Part shown: positions 27,137 through 32,661 of the stretch, piece by piece
How positions within the stretch are numbered: position 1 is the first letter of the stretch
Layout of the letters: each line of letters begins with the position of its first letter
NCBI GenBank assembly: GCA_017882215.1
Contig: JADGPX010000004.1
Coordinates: forward strand, 1 to 32,661
Direction: 5' to 3'
Source: Chitinophagaceae bacterium
Lineage (GTDB): Bacteria > Bacteroidota > Bacteroidia > Chitinophagales > Chitinophagaceae
Length of the DNA: 32,661 bases
The notes under the pieces: model-generated
The model's input: the letters and a program-made list of their open reading frames with translations, nothing else
What the model was told of the DNA's origin: nothing
The model's database searches: none
Program-made: the position numbers and the translations under genes

Positions 27137-27931
27137 ATGATTAAAAACACTGCTACACTGGAAGTTAAGGCTGTAAAACAAATACAAAATATACTTATTA
27201 CACAGGCCAGACCCGAAAATGAAAAGTCTCCATATTTTGAGATGGCCCGGAGGTATAAAGTAAATCTTGAGTTCCAGCCATTTATCAGGGTTGAGGGAAT
27301 TCCTGCAAAAGAATTTCGTAAACAAAAAATTGAGATCCCGGGTTATTCAGCTGTAATCTTTACCAGCCGTAATGCAATTGATCATTTTTTTAGAACCTGC
27401 GAGGAAATGAAGATCACAGTTTCGCAGCATACCAAATATTTTTGTATAACAGAAGCGGTTGCCTTGTACCTGCAAAAATTTATTTTATACAGAAAACGAA
27501 AAGTTTTTTATGGCGCCGATGGTACCAATAAAAGTTTGTTTGATGTTATCAGCAAGCATAAAGAGCAGGAAAGCTTTTTATACCCTTGCTCAGAATCTTT
27601 TGATAGCGAAATAACCAACTGGCTCAAAGCAAATGAGTGCGAATATGCCACACCGGTATTATACAGGATAATCAGCAATGATGTGAAAGATATCTTTGCA
27701 AAAAATAATTACGATATTATTTGTTTTTTTACTCCCGGAGGAGTAAAAAGTTTTATAGAAAATTTCCCAAAATTTAAGCAGAACGGAACAAGGATTGGCG
27801 CATTTGGTGATAATACTTTTAAGGCAGCATCTGCAGCCGGACTTACGCCTGATATAAAAGCACCTCAACCTAAAATGCCAAGTATGGTATCAGCACTGGA
27901 AAATTATCTTTTATCAGTAAAAAAGAAATAA
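27137..27931 (+). CDS. hemD: Uroporphyrinogen-III synthase
   Basis: NILITQARPENEKSPYFEMARRY, VIFTSRNAIDHFF, YATPVLYRI, FFTPGGVKSFIENF, RIGAFGDNTFKAASAAGLTPDI. ATG at 27137 preferred because TACATTTG (27106..27113), a -7-box match, overlaps the start at 27101. Confidence 0.88.
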   Translation: MIKNTATLEVKAVKQIQNILITQARPENEKSPYFEMARRYKVNLEFQPFIRVEGIPAKEFRKQKIEIPGYSAVIFTSRNAIDHFFRTCEEMKITVSQHTKYFCITEAVALYLQKFILYRKRKVFYGADGTNKSLFDVISKHKEQESFLYPCSESFDSEITNWLKANECEYATPVLYRIISNDVKDIFAKNNYDIICFFTPGGVKSFIENFPKFKQNGTRIGAFGDNTFKAASAAGLTPDIKAPQPKMPSMVSALENYLLSVKKK

Positions 27932-27947
27932 AAAAAATTGCTTTCAG

Positions 27948-27974
27948 AAAAGCAGCTTTATCGCTGCTTTTTTT
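27948..27974 (+). terminator. Intrinsic terminator after hemD
   Basis: AAAAGCAGC-TTTATC-GCTGCTTTTTTT. Confidence 0.85.
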
Positions 27975-28075
27975 ATTAGGTTTAGCTACTGCCATTTACA
28001 ACGCTGATAAATAAATAAAAAAAAAATTGTATATTTATTTTCCGATATCAGGTAACGATTGTAATTATAACCGCC

Positions 28076-28507
28076 ATGCCGATTAAACAAATAGATCACG
28101 GAACAAAGGAATACCAGCAAATGGTTGAACTTAGAAATGAAATTCTGCGCAAACCTTTAGGACTTGTTTTTGATCCGGAAGAATTAGCCAGGGAAAATGA
28201 AGACATCTTAATTGCCGCATTTGAAGAGGATATAATGCTTGGCTGTTGCCTGCTTACAAAAGTTGATAACCAGTGTGTGCGGCTAAGACAAATGGCTGTG
28301 CAAAATAATTTACAGGGTAAAGGGATTGGCTCAGCCATGATGAATTATGCGGAGAATGTAGCAAGAGATGCAGGTTACAATAAAGTAATAATGGATGCCC
28401 GAAAAACTGCTATAGGTTTTTATGAAAAACTTGGTTATAAAGTTACCGGTAACGAGTTTGAAGAAATAACCGTCCACCATTTAATTATGGAAAAAAAACT
28501 CCGGTAG
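28076..28507 (+). CDS. GNAT family N-acetyltransferase
   Basis: VRLRQMAVQNNLQGKGIGSAMMNYAENVARDAGYNKVIMDARKTAIGFYEKLGYKVTG. Confidence 0.92.
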   Translation: MPIKQIDHGTKEYQQMVELRNEILRKPLGLVFDPEELARENEDILIAAFEEDIMLGCCLLTKVDNQCVRLRQMAVQNNLQGKGIGSAMMNYAENVARDAGYNKVIMDARKTAIGFYEKLGYKVTGNEFEEITVHHLIMEKKLR

Positions 28508-28513
28508 AAAACA

Positions 28514-29020
28514 TTAACCTTTCTTCATTATTTTATTTGCCAAAAATTTTCTTGCATCATGTACTGTATCACCTTCAAAGGCATCTTTAGGAATAAGAAA
28601 AAATGAACGGCTGTCGAAATACAGATGAAAAAAATGGGGGCTTTCAATAAGACTGCTGAAAGCCGTCCAGGGCCAGCTTTTACTGCCCCTGTCATTTTCT
28701 AAAAACAGATGCTGATCTTCAAAGCTTACTTTAAATCCATCTTTAAATGTTGCTGCCTTTCGATATATCGAATAGGGAAGTATAAACCAAAAAGCGATCA
28801 TTAAAGTAAACCATAGAACAGAGCTTACTAAAAATGCTAACGGAGATATTTTCTTAAAAAAGAAAAGTCCGGCTGATAAAATGGCGAAAACATTTACCAG
28901 TATTATCATTGTTTTTATTTCTCTCCGGGTAATAAAATGATAGCGTAAAGCCTGTATAACTTTCGATTTATTATAAGTGAAAAAGGAAGAGGTCATAAGA
29001 GGCAAAGATAAAGGAAGCAT
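28514..29020 (-). CDS. YcxB-like membrane protein
   Basis: Two TM helices followed by VSFEDQHLFLENDRGSKSWPWTAFSSLIESPHFFHLYFDSRSFFLIPKDAF. True start may be the ATG at 28996. Confidence 0.7.
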   Translation of the reverse strand: MLPLSLPLMTSSFFTYNKSKVIQALRYHFITRREIKTMIILVNVFAILSAGLFFFKKISPLAFLVSSVLWFTLMIAFWFILPYSIYRKAATFKDGFKVSFEDQHLFLENDRGSKSWPWTAFSSLIESPHFFHLYFDSRSFFLIPKDAFEGDTVHDARKFLANKIMKKG

Positions 29021-29022
29021 TC

Positions 29023-29085
29023 AATCGTGAGACGTGAAAGGTGAGACGTGAGAATCTCACGTTTCACGTCTGACCTTTCACGATT
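29023..29085. repeat. 63-bp intergenic hairpin made of GTGAGACGT units
   Basis: 31-nt arms separated by 1 nt: AATCGTGAGACGTGAAAGGTGAGACGTGAGA / TCTCACGTTTCACGTCTGACCTTTCACGATT; 25 of 31 positions pair. Confidence 0.8.
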
Positions 29086-29089
29086 ACTG

Positions 29090-32000
29090 TTACTTTTTTA
29101 TTTCCTCCTTACTAAGCTTAGGTTGTAATTCTTTTTTTATTGCTGCAGTTTTATCCAAAGCTTCTTTAGCTTTTGCAAAATAAGTCTTGGTTAGGTTATC
29201 ATTAGTTTGTTGCGCCTTATTAACTTCCTGCTGTAGTGCATTTACCCTTTTAATTTGCAAATTGGATGGAGCAGCTTCCTGCATAGTAACAGCTGAATAA
29301 ATTTCGCTTATCCGTTCACGCAAACGTTCTTCATCTGCAAAAATTGATTTTTGTTTTGTAGCCAATAGTTCACTACGTAAGCTTTCAAGCTTGTCATTAT
29401 ATTCCTGCAATAAAGCTTTTACTTTTTTATCATTTGTACTGTCTATTCCTCTCTTCAGCATTTTTTGTTTGCCGTTAATATCATCAACCACTTTGGCAAG
29501 ATGCTCATGAAGCGCATATATATCCATAGCAGTTTTATATTGCAGCTTTCTATCTTCCAAAGTAAAATCTTTACGGGAAGCATCATGTACTAACTTGAGT
29601 AGTGATGTATATTCCTTATCTCCCACTTTCAATTTCATTGTATAATCTCCGGGTAAAACCATAGGAGCAAAAAAGCCACTGTTATCCATTTTTGTTCCGC
29701 CGGTTGCAACCTTGGGAGGTATCATACGCAAATTCCAATACACTTTATTAATACCTTTTCTTTTACTGCCCGGTATTGATTGTACAAGTTTATTGTTAGC
29801 ATCATAAATTTCAACTGTTACTTCGCCTGAACTTACCCGGTCTTTTAAATAATATTGAACAGGAGGTATTGAGGGACGATTATTGGCTACCCATCCGCCA
29901 GTGCCCGGAAAGCCACCGCCACCAAACATACCGTTAGTTAAATTAACCGGCTTATTATTAAAAACATAAACATCTTTATCAATAATATCTTTTGTAAGAT
30001 TTCTTATCGGTGAAATGTCATCAACTATCATTATTCCCCTGCCATGTGTTGCCAGTATCAGATCGTTTGTTTTTTGATCAATTTGAATATCACGTACAAG
30101 AGCATATTCCGGAATATTATTTTTCATGCGAAACCAGTTTGCTCCCCCATCCACTGTTCCAAACAATCCCATTTCAGTGCCGAGGAAAAGCAGGTCTTTA
30201 TTTACAAGATCTTCTTTTATTTTATGGGCAAACCCTGTAAAATCTTTAGATGAAAAAATACTCCATGTTTTTCCCATGTCTGTTGATCTGGCTACATAGG
30301 TTTTATGATCTCCATACATATGATTATCAAAAGTTACATACACAGTATTTTTATCAAACCTTGAAGGTTCTACACTGCTTACCCATGTTTGCGCAGGGAT
30401 ACCGGCAGCAACATAATTTTTTGAAACATTGGTCCAGTTCTTTCCGCCATTTACAGTAAACTGCAAATTGCCATCATCAGTTCCGGCCCAAATAATATTT
30501 TCATCCAATGGCGATTCTGCAAGCGTAAAAATTGTACAATGATTTTCTGCTGAAGTATTATCAGCGCTTAAGCCTCCGCTGTTTTCCTGCTTTTGTTTTT
30601 TTGGATCATTGGTAGTAAGATCAGGTGAAATACGTGTCCAGTTTCTGCCCTGGTCAGTTGATCTGTATAAATATTGAGATGCTATGTATAAGTTCTTTTT
30701 ATTTGCTGCACCTGTAACTATTGGGGAATTCCAGTTCCATCTCAATTTATCTTCACCTGTACTTTGTTGTGGCTTTATGTTTACCGATTTTGTAGTTTGT
30801 TTATCAATCCGTGCAACAGTTGCTCCCTGCGCTTCTGCATAAACTATATTGGGATCATTTGGATCAGGCTGTACCCAAAATCCATCACCACCATATAAAG
30901 ATTTCCAGTTACTGTTGCTTATTCCTCCCGGTGCCGAAGATGGCGCTATCCAGCTTCCATTATCCTGCAAACCACCCATTACATTATAAGGTGTTTCATT
31001 ATCGATCGCCACATGATAAAATTGACCTACCGGTAAATTTTGTATGAACATCCATGTAACTCCTTTATCTAAACTAAAGTATACACCGCCATCAGTTCCC
31101 AGGTATATTTGATTTGTATTGTTTGGATTTATCCAAAGTGCATGCATATCACTGTGAAGCCATCCTCCTTCATTAGTAGCATCTGCAAATGAATATCCAC
31201 CATCTGTTGAATAAGAAAATACATATGCCGGACGATACACTCTTTTGGGATCTTTTGGATCTACCTGTATCACACTAAAATAAAAAGGACGGGCTTCAAC
31301 ATTTGAGGTAGCGCTTTGTTTCTTCCAGCTTTCTCCTCCATCAGAAGAAATATATAAACCGGTTGATTCAGACTCAACTATAGCAAGCATATTTTGAGGA
31401 GAACTTGGAGCAAGTGCAAAAGCTATCCGTCCAAATGGTTTTGTTGGAAGACCATTGGTTAACTCTTTCCATATTTTACCACCATCATTACTTTTATACA
31501 ATCCGCTGCCTGTACCGCCTGAATTAAATGCATAAGGCAAGCGACGAAACTCCCATGTAGAAGCAAAAACTATGTTTGGGTTTTGAGGATCTACTGCTAC
31601 ATCTGCACAACCTGCTTTTTCATTTATGTATAAAATTTTATCCCATGTTTTACCGCCATCTGTTGATTTATATAAGCCACGGTGTTTACTATCGCTCCAT
31701 AAAGGACCGGGAGCTGCAACATAAATATTATCTGAATTTTTTGGATCGATAACAATTTTTGCAATATGCTCTGTGCTGTCTAAACCAACCTTAGTCCAGT
31801 TGTCACCTGCATCTGTAGAACGATATAAGCCATTCCCAATGGAAACTGAATTTCTCATATTGCTTTCACCGGTGCCCGCAAAAATGATATTAGGATTGCT
31901 TTGATTGATAGCAACAGCGCCTATTGACTGGCAGTATTTATCAAAGATGGGTTTAAATGAAGCTCCTGCATTTGTTGATTTCCAAATTCCACCGCCGGCA

Positions 32001-32182
32001 GTACCAACGTAAATTGTTTTTCCATCACTGGCGCTGCCATCAATAGCAGTTATGCGGCCACTCATTGTACCCGGACCTAACTGGCGGGCTTCCATTGTAC
32101 CAAATGTTGCTGAAGAAACCTGGGCAATACTGCTATTTACATATAAAAAAATACCGGCGAAGAATAATACTTTTTTCATCAA
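29090..32182 (-). CDS. Exported Asp-box/BNR-repeat (VPS10/sortilin-like) glycosyl-hydrolase-type protein
   Basis: Signal peptide; at least ten Asp-box-like motifs (STNAGASF, STDAGDNW, STDGGKTW, SNDGGKIW, SSDGGESW, STDGGYSF, STDQGRNW, TVNGGKNW, STDMGKTW, TVDGGANW). Confidence 0.88.
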   Translation of the reverse strand: MMKKVLFFAGIFLYVNSSIAQVSSATFGTMEARQLGPGTMSGRITAIDGSASDGKTIYVGTAGGGIWKSTNAGASFKPIFDKYCQSIGAVAINQSNPNIIFAGTGESNMRNSVSIGNGLYRSTDAGDNWTKVGLDSTEHIAKIVIDPKNSDNIYVAAPGPLWSDSKHRGLYKSTDGGKTWDKILYINEKAGCADVAVDPQNPNIVFASTWEFRRLPYAFNSGGTGSGLYKSNDGGKIWKELTNGLPTKPFGRIAFALAPSSPQNMLAIVESESTGLYISSDGGESWKKQSATSNVEARPFYFSVIQVDPKDPKRVYRPAYVFSYSTDGGYSFADATNEGGWLHSDMHALWINPNNTNQIYLGTDGGVYFSLDKGVTWMFIQNLPVGQFYHVAIDNETPYNVMGGLQDNGSWIAPSSAPGGISNSNWKSLYGGDGFWVQPDPNDPNIVYAEAQGATVARIDKQTTKSVNIKPQQSTGEDKLRWNWNSPIVTGAANKKNLYIASQYLYRSTDQGRNWTRISPDLTTNDPKKQKQENSGGLSADNTSAENHCTIFTLAESPLDENIIWAGTDDGNLQFTVNGGKNWTNVSKNYVAAGIPAQTWVSSVEPSRFDKNTVYVTFDNHMYGDHKTYVARSTDMGKTWSIFSSKDFTGFAHKIKEDLVNKDLLFLGTEMGLFGTVDGGANWFRMKNNIPEYALVRDIQIDQKTNDLILATHGRGIMIVDDISPIRNLTKDIIDKDVYVFNNKPVNLTNGMFGGGGFPGTGGWVANNRPSIPPVQYYLKDRVSSGEVTVEIYDANNKLVQSIPGSKRKGINKVYWNLRMIPPKVATGGTKMDNSGFFAPMVLPGDYTMKLKVGDKEYTSLLKLVHDASRKDFTLEDRKLQYKTAMDIYALHEHLAKVVDDINGKQKMLKRGIDSTNDKKVKALLQEYNDKLESLRSELLATKQKSIFADEERLRERISEIYSAVTMQEAAPSNLQIKRVNALQQEVNKAQQTNDNLTKTYFAKAKEALDKTAAIKKELQPKLSKEEIKK

Positions 32183-32200
32183 TTAGTTTTGTAAGATTAT

Positions 32201-32228
32201 AAAAAAATAACCCGACAAAAGCCGGGTT
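32201..32228 (-). terminator. Intrinsic terminator between the 32242 gene and the Asp-box gene
   Basis: Minus strand AACCCGGC-TTTT-GTCGGGTT followed by ATTTTTTT. Confidence 0.8.
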
Positions 32229-32241
32229 AATAAAACATATC

Positions 32242-32661
32242 TTATTTGGAAGGTTTAAAAATATTCTCATCAATAGGTTTATTAATTTCTACTTTGCTGA
32301 TTACCATTTCAGCAAATGGCAAGCCGATTGACAAAGGAACCATTATGCCTTCAGGTAATTTTTGATAATTATTTAAGTTAGTTGTAACATCAACCTCATT
32401 ACCATTAGCCTTTTGTTTAGATATTACCCTGATAATATAATACGTTTTTGGATCGATGAATATAGTTTGGGTTTTACCGCTCTTTAAAGTTTCTTTTAAT
32501 TTAAAAGCATCAACACCGTCTACATCATCAGTACCAAGTAATTCCACAGTATGACCTTTTGTTTTATAATCTACCAGACTACCCTGAACATCTAATTCAT
32601 CCTGAGCTTCTTTTAAGTCATCAGCAGTTATTGGCTCAACCTCTTTTTGTCCCTGGAAGGG
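32242..32661 (-). CDS. Outer membrane lipoprotein-sorting-like (LolA-type) protein, N-terminus beyond window
   Basis: Frame stays open to the window edge (…PFQGQKEVEPITADDLKEAQDELDVQGSLVDYKTKGHTVELLGTDDVDGVDAFKLKETLKSGKTQTIFIDPKTYYIIRV…). Confidence 0.7.
   Translation of the reverse strand, partial: PFQGQKEVEPITADDLKEAQDELDVQGSLVDYKTKGHTVELLGTDDVDGVDAFKLKETLKSGKTQTIFIDPKTYYIIRVISKQKANGNEVDVTTNLNNYQKLPEGIMVPLSIGLPFAEMVISKVEINKPIDENIFKPSK

Noticed and set aside
29090-32182. T9SS cargo sorting domain on the Asp-box protein
   Set aside because: The C-terminus is a charged, helical/coiled segment (…KEALDKTAAIKKELQPKLSKEEIKK), with no recognisable T9SS C-terminal domain.

Overview
The window is chromosomal DNA from a Bacteroidota bacterium, probably Chitinophagaceae-like. 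That placement rests on gldB, gldKLMN, TAnnTTTG-type -7 boxes, DUF4271 and DUF4783. Most genes are ordinary housekeeping: nadE, apaG, yciH/SUI1, nadC, gpmI, uvrC, acpP-fabF-rnc-gpsA, hemW, hemD. There is also a type IX secretion core operon (gldK-gldL-gldM-gldN), an ECF sigma factor with a membrane-spanning partner, and a large Asp-box (sortilin/BNR-like) secreted protein. I see no CRISPR array, prophage, transposase, tRNA, rRNA or biosynthetic cluster. The most interesting signal is small repeats. (i) A TGTCTGAACCATG head followed by 9-nt tandem units occurs at nadE/gldB and forms the 3' end of uvrC; its head alone coincides with the gpsA start codon. (ii) Intergenic hairpins are built from iterated short units (GTCAATTG, GTGAGACGT, TTTAAACG). 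(iii) Short palindromes appear to be inserted in frame in the DUF255/YyaL-like gene, hemW and the DUF4271 gene. There are also two interrupted secreted or outer-membrane genes: a decayed Omp85/BamA-like gene with several lesions, and a small exported protein with an in-frame TGA.
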